A DNA stretch of 64,000 nt from G965237725 sp965237725. Lineage in GTDB: Bacteria > Pseudomonadota > Gammaproteobacteria > Arenicellales > Poriferihabitantaceae. Positions 1 to 7,641 of this stretch are shown here, piece after piece (within the stretch, counting starts at the first letter, position 1; each line of letters starts with the position of its first letter). The translations under genes and the position numbers were made by a program. The notes under the pieces are model-generated. The model was not told the DNA's origin. It searched no databases and worked only from the letters and a program-made list of their open reading frames with translations. The stretch spans positions 2,852,001 through 2,916,000 of the forward strand of contig OZ250151.1 in NCBI GenBank assembly GCA_965237725.1. The letters are read 5' to 3'.

Positions 1-669
1 ACCCAATTGGTTAAATCGGGAGCGCCTTTTATTCTGGGTAATTTCCTGTCTTCCATGAGTTTGAAAAGTGGTGCACCGACTTTTGGCATGCCCGAACCGG
101 TGATGTCGAATTTTATCATCGGCCAACTGGCGCGTCGTTTGGGTGTGCCATTACGTGCCGGCGGATCATTGACCGCATCCAAATTACCCGATGCCCAGTC
201 TGCTGCGGAAAGTGCGGATTCCATGATGTCCACGGTTCTCGGCGGTGCCAATTTTGTATTGCATGCCGCGGGCTGGCTCGAAGGCGGTTTGTCCACAGGC
301 TATGAAAAACTGGTTCAGGATGCCGACCGCCTGGGTGCTTATCAGGTCATGCTAGCCGGACTGCCAGTAGATGAAAATGCTTTTGCCCGTTCAGCATATT
401 CCGAGGTCGAACCTTCCGGGCATTTTCTCGGTTGTTCCCATACCATGGCGAATTATGAAACCGCTTACTATGACGCCAAGCTGTCCGACAGCGAAAGCGT
501 TGAACAATGGGAAGATCAGGGCAGCAAAGATTCTGCCAAGCGCGCTTATGAGCGATGGAATCAATTATTGAATGATTATGAAGCGCCGCCGATGAATGAG
601 GCCAAAGATGAGGAGTTGAAGGCCTTTATTACGAAACGAAAGGCAGAGATTCCTGATGCCTGGTATTAA
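1..669 (+). CDS. Trimethylamine methyltransferase family (MttB-like) protein, 3' part
   Basis: The frame is open from base 1, so this is the C-terminal ~222 residues of a gene that begins outside the window. It aligns by eye with the C-terminal half of the complete MttB-like protein at 60094-61632: both share FGxPE near the start, the stretch AGGWLEGGL and the segment GHFxGxxHTM, and both end in a Glu/Lys-rich helix with KRK. No in-frame amber codon is present, so this is a non-pyrrolysine member. The family catalyses or resembles corrinoid-dependent demethylation of quaternary amines, but the exact substrate is not readable here. A GcvT-like fragment follows in the same frame after the stop, suggesting that this end of the window is a rearranged copy of the DMGDH-MttB gene pair. 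Confidence 0.85.
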   Translation, partial: TQLVKSGAPFILGNFLSSMSLKSGAPTFGMPEPVMSNFIIGQLARRLGVPLRAGGSLTASKLPDAQSAAESADSMMSTVLGGANFVLHAAGWLEGGLSTGYEKLVQDADRLGAYQVMLAGLPVDENAFARSAYSEVEPSGHFLGCSHTMANYETAYYDAKLSDSESVEQWEDQGSKDSAKRAYERWNQLLNDYEAPPMNEAKDEELKAFITKRKAEIPDAWY

Positions 670-729
670 AAATTTCATTCACACGGTCTATATTTATTAT
701 GCGCGGACCTTCGTACTCCAGATTCTCAA

Positions 730-1002
730 ATGCTCATGCACTTCGTGACCATGACCATTGAAACCTCGGATATCGATGTTTCCAATGATGAAGCCATATT
801 AAAGGACAGTGAATGTGTGGGTTATGTCAACTCCGGTGGGTTCGCCCAACATGTTGGCAAATCCATGGCCATGGGTTATGTCCCAACAAAACTTGCCAAA
901 GATGGCATGGACCTGGAAGTGGAGATAAATGGCGAGATGTTTGCGGTGAAAACAAGCATAGATCTGCTTAATGATCCATCAGGGGCCAAAGCCCGGGGAT
1001 AA
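730..1002 (+). pseudogene. Orphan GcvT C-terminal barrel fragment (DMGDH/sarcosine dehydrogenase-like)
   Basis: The 90-residue translation resembles only the last ~90 residues of the 803-residue DMGDH-like protein at 57546-59957. Both have a beta-strand followed by a GYVxSGGF motif, then a GYV segment, and both end near a DP pair. The FAD domain and the first part of the aminomethyltransferase domain are missing. Recognisable sequence may begin a few codons before 730, since the frame is open from the stop of the preceding gene at 667-669. There is no convincing ribosome site, so it is probably a remnant left by deletion. A small translated protein cannot be excluded. Confidence 0.7.
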
Positions 1003-1103
1003 TTCACCCAATCCTGATCAACAATTAACTTGAAATACAAGCCTGATTGAGCGAACCTTATGGTTGCAGACCGCTCTAACATTTAAACGATGAGGGTTAA
1101 ACC

Positions 1104-1667
1104 ATGCGATCAGGAATTTTAGGAATTTTTCAAGCCGCGATTTTCGGGATATTGTTTTCTGCAGTAGCGTCCCACGCCGACCAGAATAACCCCGCGCTTG
1201 ATACACTTTTTAGTCAATTGCACGAAACTACAGATGTGGTTGAAGCGGCAAGCCTTTCCCGGGAGATTTGGCAAAATTGGTATCAGTCAGACGATGCGGA
1301 AATAACCAAACTCATGCAGCAGGGTGAGATGAGCATTCGTCAATACAAATATGTCGATGCCGTTAGAATTTATTCCGAAGTTATCGATCTTGCTCCCGAT
1401 TATTCTGAAGGCTGGAATCGTCGAGCCACAGCGTATTATCTAATGGGTGAATATGACTTATCCACCGAAGATGTTGTGAAAACCCTGAATCTGGAACCCC
1501 GCCATTTTGGCGCATTGTCCGGACAGGGCATGATCTACATCCAGCAGTCTCGACACCACCAGGCCCTGGAGTATCTGGAAAGGGCGCTGGAGACGAATCC
1601 CCACATGATTGGCGTCAAAAACAATATCGAGTATGTTCAGAAATTGATTGATGACGAGGTTATCTAG
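1104..1667 (+). CDS. Exported tetratricopeptide-repeat protein
   Basis: A 187-residue protein with an N-terminal signal peptide (hydrophobic residues ~6-22, Ala-rich cleavage region around 23-26). Two to three TPR units cover roughly residues 75-176; one reads APDYSEGWNRRATAYYLMG, and asparagine-proline turns end the last helix. A GAGG ribosome site at 1092-1095, eight bases before the ATG, supports the start. Short periplasmic TPR proteins of this kind are common in proteobacteria and act as protein-interaction scaffolds. Nothing in the neighbourhood indicates the partner, and it appears to be a single-gene unit. Confidence 0.75.
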   Translation: MRSGILGIFQAAIFGILFSAVASHADQNNPALDTLFSQLHETTDVVEAASLSREIWQNWYQSDDAEITKLMQQGEMSIRQYKYVDAVRIYSEVIDLAPDYSEGWNRRATAYYLMGEYDLSTEDVVKTLNLEPRHFGALSGQGMIYIQQSRHHQALEYLERALETNPHMIGVKNNIEYVQKLIDDEVI

Positions 1668-1885
1668 TTTCTGACTAGTGGATTTCAATTCGGGTTAACA
1701 GAATTTCACTGACCAGGTTTCGATATTGTAGAACTGTGACTGACTGATATTTGCCCGGATCAGATTTATGGAACTCTGATAAATGTGGTCTGTCCCCAAT
1801 TATGCTGCAATCGCTGACTGGAGTAGGCAATGAATGGGCTACTCTGAATCTAAGTTTCAATGGAATTATGGATTGAAATTAATTG

Positions 1886-1932
1886 TTGACATAATACCTT
1901 TTGGTGTTATATTACGCAATACCATAAGGTAT
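1886..1932 (+). promoter_or_regulatory. Promoter with two ATACC-N4-GGTAT operator dyads
   Basis: TTGACA at 1886-1891 and TATATT at 1908-1913 are separated by 16 bases, a good sigma70 promoter. A dyad ATACC-TTTT-GGTGT (1894-1907, one mismatch) fills the spacer, and a second, perfect-armed dyad ATACC-ATAA-GGTAT (1919-1932) lies over the expected start of transcription. Their centres are 25 bp apart. The position suggests repression of the downstream cupin-ArsR-AHSA1 operon, most simply by its own ArsR protein. This is inference; the dyads themselves are seen directly. Confidence 0.65.
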
Positions 1933-1948
1933 CACATTGGAGTTAAAA

Positions 1949-2395
1949 ATGAATAGAAGTTTGGTTTTCCCTGCCGCGGCAATTCTCCTTGTCCTTGGCG
2001 GGTTTGTGGTTTTATCTGAGGCATCCGCGCCGTCATTCGTCACCAATCTACCGCCGAATCAACTCGAATGGGAGACAACGGATGAAGGCGTTGCGTTCGC
2101 TCCGCTGGTTGGACAAAGGTTCGAAGAACCCTACATGGCAATGGTTCAGCTTCCTGGTGGGCTTATTAGTCCGGCGCATATCAAAACAGCGAACATGTTT
2201 GGTGTTGTCGTATCCGGTACGATGGTTCACGCCGAGGTCGGTGCAGGTTCGGGCAAAGAAATTCTTCTGCCGGCTGGTTCGTTCTACAAGATTCCGGCGA
2301 ATCTCCCGCACATTAGCAAGTGTGTGTCGCAAACCAAATGCATGACCTTCTTGTATCAGGACGGCAAGTTCGATTTCTTGCCAACCGAACAATGA
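1949..2395 (+). CDS. Exported cupin-fold protein (DUF4437-like)
   Basis: About 148 residues: a signal peptide (hydrophobic residues 5-23, ending SEASA) followed by a single cupin-like barrel. The barrel has a central glycine-rich turn, a GTMVHAEV strand and a late proline/histidine segment (NLPHISKC). I chose the ATG at 1949 rather than the upstream TTG at 1937 because GGAG at 1939-1942 is ideally spaced for 1949. It is the first gene of a three-gene operon and its stop overlaps the next start (ATGA). The operon's promoter carries two dyads, so expression is probably repressed by the co-transcribed ArsR protein. Enzymatic function unknown. Confidence 0.65.
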   Translation: MNRSLVFPAAAILLVLGGFVVLSEASAPSFVTNLPPNQLEWETTDEGVAFAPLVGQRFEEPYMAMVQLPGGLISPAHIKTANMFGVVVSGTMVHAEVGAGSGKEILLPAGSFYKIPANLPHISKCVSQTKCMTFLYQDGKFDFLPTEQ

Positions 2396-2712
2396 ATGTT
2401 GGTCCACAAGGGTCGTTCCGAGCCCTCGCTGATCCAACGCGGCGCAGCATTCTGATCATGCTGAGCTCACAGGATATGAGTATTGGCGACGTGGCGGCCC
2501 GGTTCGAGGTCACGCGCGGCGCGATAAAGAAACACTTATCAATTCTCGAAGAAGGCAAACTAATATCGGTGCGCACTGCCGGCCGTGAACGCATTAACCA
2601 CCTTGAGCCCAGTCCTCTCCAGGCGGTGTCAGATTGGTTGGGTTACTTTGATAAATATTGGGATCAACGCCTCGCTGGATTGAAACAGGCAATAGAGAAC
2701 GAAAAGGAGTGA
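2392..2712 (+). CDS. ArsR-family winged-helix transcriptional regulator
   Basis: A 106-residue protein with the typical ArsR opening (FRALADPTRRSILIML) and a winged-helix DNA-binding core (residues ~30-75, containing VAARFEVTRGAIKKHLSIL). The start is taken at 2392 because it overlaps the cupin stop as ATGA; longer in-frame starts would lie inside the cupin gene. No metal-binding CxC motif is present, so it is not a classical arsenic sensor. ArsR proteins paired directly with AHSA1/SRPBCC proteins, as here, form a common two-gene module. The dyads at 1894-1932 are its most likely operator. Confidence 0.85.
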   Translation: MNVGPQGSFRALADPTRRSILIMLSSQDMSIGDVAARFEVTRGAIKKHLSILEEGKLISVRTAGRERINHLEPSPLQAVSDWLGYFDKYWDQRLAGLKQAIENEKE

Positions 2713-2716
2713 AGCT

Positions 2717-3139
2717 ATGTCCGATCTAACGATTACTAAGACGATTTTCCTCAATGCGGATGTAGATACCGTGTGGGCATTTTTGACAGATAAAGACAAG
2801 CTCGGGGAGTGGTTCAACCCTGCGGAATCCAATCTTACCGAAGGAAGAGATTACGTGCTGATGGGAGAAGCTGATGACGGATCTGCGATAAAGAAGTGCT
2901 GGGGATCGGTCATAGAGTCAAGGCGACCAGAAAAACTAGTTTATACATTTACAATTGAACCGTTCTGCGGAGCTATGACAACAGTCACCTGGCTTCTTCA
3001 GGAAGCACATGGCGGCACTTGCCTAACACTCAATCATGAAGGCATTGCTGCCGCTGCGGGTGAGGGTGCACTATTATTGTTCATGGCGTTGGACGCTGGA
3101 TGGGATGCACACCTGGATCGTCTCAGAGCTGCGAGGTGA
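2717..3139 (+). CDS. SRPBCC/AHSA1-family protein
   Basis: A 140-residue single-domain protein of the START/Bet v1-like AHSA1 family: an N-terminal strand (ITKTIFLNADVDTVWAFL), a central WG/VIE region, and a C-terminal long helix with the conserved GW before DxH/HLDRL. It sits four bases after the ArsR stop, with AGGAG at 2705-2709, so the two are translated from one message. The fold binds small hydrophobic ligands, but the substrate is unknown. Its pairing with ArsR suggests ligand-responsive regulation. Confidence 0.8.
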   Translation: MSDLTITKTIFLNADVDTVWAFLTDKDKLGEWFNPAESNLTEGRDYVLMGEADDGSAIKKCWGSVIESRRPEKLVYTFTIEPFCGAMTTVTWLLQEAHGGTCLTLNHEGIAAAAGEGALLLFMALDAGWDAHLDRLRAAR

Positions 3140-3240
3140 TTCATATACTCACAGCTCAGAACAGTGATCGACTCGACCGGCCGCTTGGGCCGTTAACGAT
3201 CTGACCGCAAAACAATCGCAGCATTAACGGCAGCATTAAG

Positions 3241-3292
3241 GGGGCAGTTTACTTAATCTTAAAATCACAGTTTGAATTAAGTAAACTGCCCC
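3241..3292. repeat. 17-bp perfect inverted repeat (hairpin, possible REP/MITE-type element)
   Basis: GGGGCAGTTTACTTAAT at 3241-3257 is exactly complementary to 3276-3292, with an 18-base loop. It lies in the gap between two convergent genes (ends at 3139 and 3333). Neither side has a clear T-run, so a simple Rho-independent terminator is less likely than a dispersed palindromic element. Similar GCAGTTTACTT palindromes occur near REP-associated transposases in other gammaproteobacteria, as far as I recall; no transposase is present here. Confidence 0.6.
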
Positions 3293-3332
3293 TGTATTTA
3301 TGCGTATTTATGTCTCTGTATTTATTTAATTA

Positions 3333-4169
3333 TTAGAAGCAGCGCGGGACTTGCACTTCGATCTGTGTTGTTACGCCCTCATCCACGCTCGCTGGTTCGA
3401 CGGCGCTGAAAGGGCAGCTTTTGCCAGTAATAATCCGCTGTGCTGTTACGTCATATTCTCCAGGTAGTGCCGTGAATCCAACCCCGTTACCCCGCCCAAC
3501 AGTGATTTGACTTTCCAATTCGAAATCATCGATGTCCGCAGGCGAAAGTATAACCCGCATTTCGTCGGGTACGAGACCGCCTTCAGGGTCAACCAGAAAT
3601 ACTTCCAGTCTTCCATGTCCCTCTACGAGGCTATCGCCCTTTGGTGGCTTAACGATGGTCGTTGTGTAACACCTGGGCAGAGTGGCAGGAATTTTGCATT
3701 CATTCCAGGCTTTGCTGACCGCTTTTGCGACTATGTCGACTTGATCTTTGATTTGTTTACCAAATGCAATCAATGGTGGTTCACCGTCCGCTGGCGCAAA
3801 ACAAATTGATTTATCATTTTTGGGGATCATCTCCCACCAGTTTCCCCCGAGTTTCCTTATTCGCAGTGCTGGAATTTGTTGGTTAGGTAAAAATATTCCC
3901 TGCAAGTCACCGCGTTTGGTGGCGCACAGGATTGCAGAGGCGTCCGCTGCCTGCTGTCCACCTCGGGCGAACATAAATAACAATGCAGACTGAGCATGAT
4001 GATCTATGGGAGATTGAAGCACGTCTTCTGTGGTCCAGCAGGTATCGAGAGCGAGCTTGTCTTCGCATTGGGGATTAACCTCAGGTATGACCGGATCGTC
4101 CCCAACTGCGGTATTTGTGACTATCCAAATAGGTATTAATAATACCCCTGCAACACTTGCCCATTTCAT
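3333..4169 (-). CDS. Secreted hypothetical protein, cysteine-containing
   Basis: 278 residues with a signal peptide (residues 1-23). The mature part has about nine cysteines, including C-x8-C near its start and a terminal PRCF, as expected for a disulfide-bonded periplasmic or extracellular protein. Residues ~185-270 are strand-rich (a carboxypeptidase-regulatory or Ig-like layout, with GRLEVFLVDPEGG and LPGEYDVTAQR). I do not recognise the family. It stands alone, between a convergent AHSA1 gene and the cyclase gene on the same strand. Confidence 0.55.
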   Translation of the reverse strand: MKWASVAGVLLIPIWIVTNTAVGDDPVIPEVNPQCEDKLALDTCWTTEDVLQSPIDHHAQSALLFMFARGGQQAADASAILCATKRGDLQGIFLPNQQIPALRIRKLGGNWWEMIPKNDKSICFAPADGEPPLIAFGKQIKDQVDIVAKAVSKAWNECKIPATLPRCYTTTIVKPPKGDSLVEGHGRLEVFLVDPEGGLVPDEMRVILSPADIDDFELESQITVGRGNGVGFTALPGEYDVTAQRIITGKSCPFSAVEPASVDEGVTTQIEVQVPRCF

Positions 4170-4269
4170 ATTACGATACTATGTAAATTATCAGGAGCGA
4201 GAAAGTATAATCAATTATCTCGTTTGAGTTGTTATTAATTTGTTGACCCGTGCCGATTGTTACCTAGAA

Positions 4270-5679
4270 TCAACTACCTTCGATTTCCCGAATCGCCGCC
4301 TTGGTTTCTTTGCGCAAACAGAAATATTTGATTTTTTCCGACACCGTGCCTTTAAGCGCTGCTTTTAATGCTGGAAGGGCGCGCGGGTCACCCAATCGCT
4401 TCAATACGAGTACAGACTTTTCCTTTTCAGGGCAGGTCTCGAGTTCCCCCAGCTCGGCAATATGAAACCCGACCTCATCGATGCTGGATTCATTGCCTGT
4501 TTCCCTTAACAATTTTGCTGCCTGGCGCCTTCCATCCAGACCTGACTGGCCCGAGCGTGCAGCCAAAAGAGAAATAATATTCTCAGCAGGGTGTTCCTTA
4601 ATTAGCGCTTTGGTATCGCTTGGTTGATGTCTGAGCAATTCAAGTAAATTTTTTGCGGTTAGCTCGTCGTTGGATAATTCCGGATTGATCTCAAATGCCT
4701 GTGCATAAGCACCGAGAGATGTCTTGTGCATTCCCCGATTCAAGTTTGAATGACCACGATAAATAAGAAGTTCGGGGGTGGATTCAAAATTAGCCTTGTT
4801 TTCTTCAATAAATAGTTCCAGGGCATCATACTCTTTGGATTCAAACAGCGCGGTGGCGTGGGGTAACAGCTCGCCGACCTCTAGTGCAGGCTTTTCCGCA
4901 ATAGTCGGCGTCGCACTAAATAGTATGTCCTTGTTATCCATCAGCCAAATACCTCCAAACCCAAGTGCAACCAGGCCGATTATTCCCGCTGTGATATAGC
5001 CAGTTCGCTTTTTCGAGGTTTCTGACATTGATATGGATGGCAGAATACCCTCGAGACTAATGTTCTGACTTTCCGAGTCAATTTTTAAGTGTGCGCCACC
5101 AAATGGATAGTTGAATTCAGTGTCAGGGGGATCTACCGCTGCGACCACTTTTCGAGCAACCCCTTTGGGAATCCTGTAATACTTGATGCTTTCAGGGCTG
5201 CCTTTGAATTTTTTCGACCCGACTTCAGTCGCATTGACTTCAGCTTTGTTCATTGACAGATAAACCGATTCAGTCAGATACACTTCGTCGGCCGGGGTTT
5301 CGCTTTCAAGGCGCGCGGCAATATTGACCGCCTCACCAAATACGTCATTTCGAGTTAATCGAACCTCCCCAAGATTCAGTGCCACTCGAATTGAAATGGG
5401 TTGTTTGCCCGTAACGATATAAGACTGTGATAGTTCCCAAATTGCATCGTGCATCGCCATGCCACAAAGCGCGGCGTCGGTGGGGGAACGAAATATGACC
5501 AGAAAGGAGTCGCCTATGGATTTGATCCAATTGCCTTTGTAGAGTTTGACATATTTGTGCAAGGCGGCATCGTGATCCTTTAGCATCTGCTCGCTTTCCT
5601 TGCGCGACATATTGGCCACGGATTCGGAATAACCCGCGATATCCGTGAACATGATGGTTAAATTTTCAGTAGTTGACAT
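4270..5679 (-). CDS. Class III adenylate/guanylate cyclase with TM segment and TPR/HEAT-like C-terminus
   Basis: 469 residues. The N-terminal ~180 residues are a class III cyclase catalytic domain. Metal-binding aspartates are Asp13 (FTDIAGYS) and Asp57 (SIGDSF), substrate lysine Lys53, and the transition-state Asn119/Arg123 lie in GEAVNIAARLES; Asp112 favours ATP. A single membrane segment at ~226-248 follows, then a periplasmic or cytosolic helical part with TPR-like repeats (~265-360) and a HEAT-like stretch near the end (RLGDPRALPALKAAL). The catalytic residues are intact, so it is likely an active cAMP synthase. The cyclase domain precedes the membrane anchor, so it faces the cytoplasm. 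Confidence 0.85.
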   Translation of the reverse strand: MSTTENLTIMFTDIAGYSESVANMSRKESEQMLKDHDAALHKYVKLYKGNWIKSIGDSFLVIFRSPTDAALCGMAMHDAIWELSQSYIVTGKQPISIRVALNLGEVRLTRNDVFGEAVNIAARLESETPADEVYLTESVYLSMNKAEVNATEVGSKKFKGSPESIKYYRIPKGVARKVVAAVDPPDTEFNYPFGGAHLKIDSESQNISLEGILPSISMSETSKKRTGYITAGIIGLVALGFGGIWLMDNKDILFSATPTIAEKPALEVGELLPHATALFESKEYDALELFIEENKANFESTPELLIYRGHSNLNRGMHKTSLGAYAQAFEINPELSNDELTAKNLLELLRHQPSDTKALIKEHPAENIISLLAARSGQSGLDGRRQAAKLLRETGNESSIDEVGFHIAELGELETCPEKEKSVLVLKRLGDPRALPALKAALKGTVSEKIKYFCLRKETKAAIREIEGS

Positions 5680-5821
5680 ATTCTTTAATCACCGTTGTTA
5701 TTTGAACAAGATACTGATGACTCCGACCTACCACATTATAGTGATATTAATTCCGCTCTAGAAGATTATTTCATGGAATTTATACAGGCTAGACGGGGTA
5801 AATTAGTGAAATTCCTGGGGC

Positions 5822-6829
5822 TTACACCGGATCACGAATAAGCGGCGTCGTAGAACAATGAATACCGCCGCCGTTGAGCTGCATTTTTTCATAATCAACA
5901 ATTGTCCAGCTCACCCCACGTTTTGACAGGGCTTCGAGGGTTTGTTCACCGGCGCCCTGGGGCATGATTAACTTGCCCGGCGCGATGGCAAGAGAATTGA
6001 CGATCCAGTCATTGTCCCTATGATCAATTTCAATGCTATCCACACCTCGGGATTTCAATTCTTGCAGAAACGAATAGGGTAAGCCGGTAGGGTTAATCAG
6101 GGCCAGGTCCTTATGGATCATCAAAAATGAGCCGTCGATATGGATGTCATATCCCACCAGATCGATAATCAATAATTCCACACCCTGACGTTTTAGAACT
6201 TCGCCGACTTGTTCCGCACCCTCGCGGTTGACCCGAATCCCGCAGCCGATCACCGCGGTTTTCTCGTTGATCCAGGCAAAACTACCCCCTTCCATTAAAG
6301 CGTTACTAGAGAGAGTTCTTAGAATGGGTACACCAAGATTGGCCAGGGTTCGAGTGATCGCCAATTCTTCTCCTCTACGCACCCGTGCACCCATTCGACA
6401 GACGATGGCGCCGCCGTTGACCATGATAAACGGGTCCCGGGTATAGCAGGATTTCAATCGACCGTTATTAACCCCTTGGACTTCATGCACCTCGATATCT
6501 TCAGCCTTAAGCGCAGCCACCAGCGCATCGTGCTGAGCCTGCATTTCCCCGATGTCGGGCACGCTATCACTTTGAAAATACCAGCCGGCATCCACATCGC
6601 CAAATGAACCGATGGATTCAATGCGTTTGGTTGGATCAATCACATCCATCTCCGGCCCAGGACGATGCATCAGAATTGAACGGATTTGACCAACATCATT
6701 ATTCACACCCCATGCCCGCCCCCAATAAGCCTCAAGTTCCGTTGAATCTTCAAAGGCAGGTTCTGCGCCTGCGGCAAACATTTTAATAGTCTGGTTGTAA
6801 ACCCAACCTGGTGATGGTTCAGTGCTCAT
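5822..6829 (-). CDS. Amidinotransferase/arginine deiminase-fold hydrolase (DDAH-like)
   Basis: 335 residues of the guanidine-modifying superfamily (arginine deiminase, dimethylargininase, amidinotransferase). The catalytic set is visible: Glu180 in MEGGSF, His230 and Asp232 in HIDGSF, and Cys325 in GGGIHCST, plus a TRDPF segment at 130-134. A GGAGAAATGCT ribosome region precedes the ATG. It shares its C-terminal RDPV and overall layout with the second family member at 18511-19404. Hydrolysis of arginine, a methylarginine or another guanidino compound is expected; motif reading does not settle the substrate. Downstream gene in a minus-strand run with the GFA and ureohydrolase genes, although a terminator separates it from GFA. 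Confidence 0.8.
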   Translation of the reverse strand: MSTEPSPGWVYNQTIKMFAAGAEPAFEDSTELEAYWGRAWGVNNDVGQIRSILMHRPGPEMDVIDPTKRIESIGSFGDVDAGWYFQSDSVPDIGEMQAQHDALVAALKAEDIEVHEVQGVNNGRLKSCYTRDPFIMVNGGAIVCRMGARVRRGEELAITRTLANLGVPILRTLSSNALMEGGSFAWINEKTAVIGCGIRVNREGAEQVGEVLKRQGVELLIIDLVGYDIHIDGSFLMIHKDLALINPTGLPYSFLQELKSRGVDSIEIDHRDNDWIVNSLAIAPGKLIMPQGAGEQTLEALSKRGVSWTIVDYEKMQLNGGGIHCSTTPLIRDPV

Positions 6830-6929
6830 AGCATTTCTCCTGGAGACATATCGATTATTATATTGACAACCAAATTATAGTCACTCCTTCGAGAATTTGA
6901 ACCGGGATAGCTCAATTTTCCCAGCCCAG

Positions 6930-6968
6930 AAAACAAAACGCCCCAACCCTGACAAATCAAGGTTGAGG
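6930..6968 (-). terminator. Rho-independent terminator after the GFA gene
   Basis: On the minus strand a 12-bp stem (6957-6968 with 6941-6952, two G-U pairs, TTTG loop) is followed at once by the T-rich run CGTTTTGTTTT. It lies 23 bases beyond the GFA stop. Confidence 0.75.
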
Positions 6969-6990
6969 TGTTGATCCAGTTACTTATGTA

Positions 6991-7428
6991 TTAAGCGGGT
7001 GTTGGCCAGACAAATTCCGGGCGCAAACCTTCACAGACTGGACGACCGTCATCGGGCTCTGGAACGCCAGTAGAAGGGTCGTAAAAGGCATGATAGGTCG
7101 CTGGCATTGCATCTGCATCGTGTCCCATTATATTGGGAACGATTACGCGAATGCGACGTTCTTTATCGTCCAGCATAATTGGCGTGCCGCAGGTTGAGCA
7201 GGTGCATAATTCCAGTGGTCCGTCGGGGTTATTGGCATTAAATGGCTGGCGGTTCAGACCGTCCAGATTGTCCACTTCCAGATCAGCATGATTAAAAAAT
7301 ACCACATGCGTTGTATCCTGACCGGTTACGCTTTTGCAGACCGAGCAATGGCAGGTGTGATTGTCTATAGGCTCGTTATCGGATTGGGTGTGAACATGTT
7401 CGCACCCCCCGGAATATTTATTTGACAT
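6991..7428 (-). CDS. GFA-family (glutathione-dependent formaldehyde-activating-like) zinc protein
   Basis: 145 residues with the zinc-binding layout of the GFA/CENP-V fold: CHCSVC (Cys26, Cys28, Cys31) and CTCSTCGTP (Cys75, Cys77, Cys80). Members bind S-hydroxymethylglutathione or are of unknown function; activity on formaldehyde is disputed even for the type protein. A GGAGGA ribosome site precedes the start and a terminator follows. Formaldehyde is released by oxidative demethylation, so its presence near demethylation genes is suggestive only. Confidence 0.8.
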   Translation of the reverse strand: MSNKYSGGCEHVHTQSDNEPIDNHTCHCSVCKSVTGQDTTHVVFFNHADLEVDNLDGLNRQPFNANNPDGPLELCTCSTCGTPIMLDDKERRIRVIVPNIMGHDADAMPATYHAFYDPSTGVPEPDDGRPVCEGLRPEFVWPTPA

Positions 7429-7641
7429 TAATTTGTATCCTCCAATGGTTAGATAGTATTTCGTTGAAAATAATTTCTGTCGACTTGACGCGTTGTCGCC
7501 AGTCCATTATAGGACAATTTTCTCAGGAAATTGGCTATAAAATGGAGTCAACTAACCTATCATTCCGTATGGATGGGGGGCGGTTTTTCACTTAGTAGAG
7601 AAATATCGACCCTTTCGAGGCAAATTATCCGGCCAATTTCA

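Noticed and set aside
2048..2437. Minus-strand 129-residue ORF over the cupin gene
   Set aside because: Antisense shadow of an operon with good start sites and a coupled stop-start.
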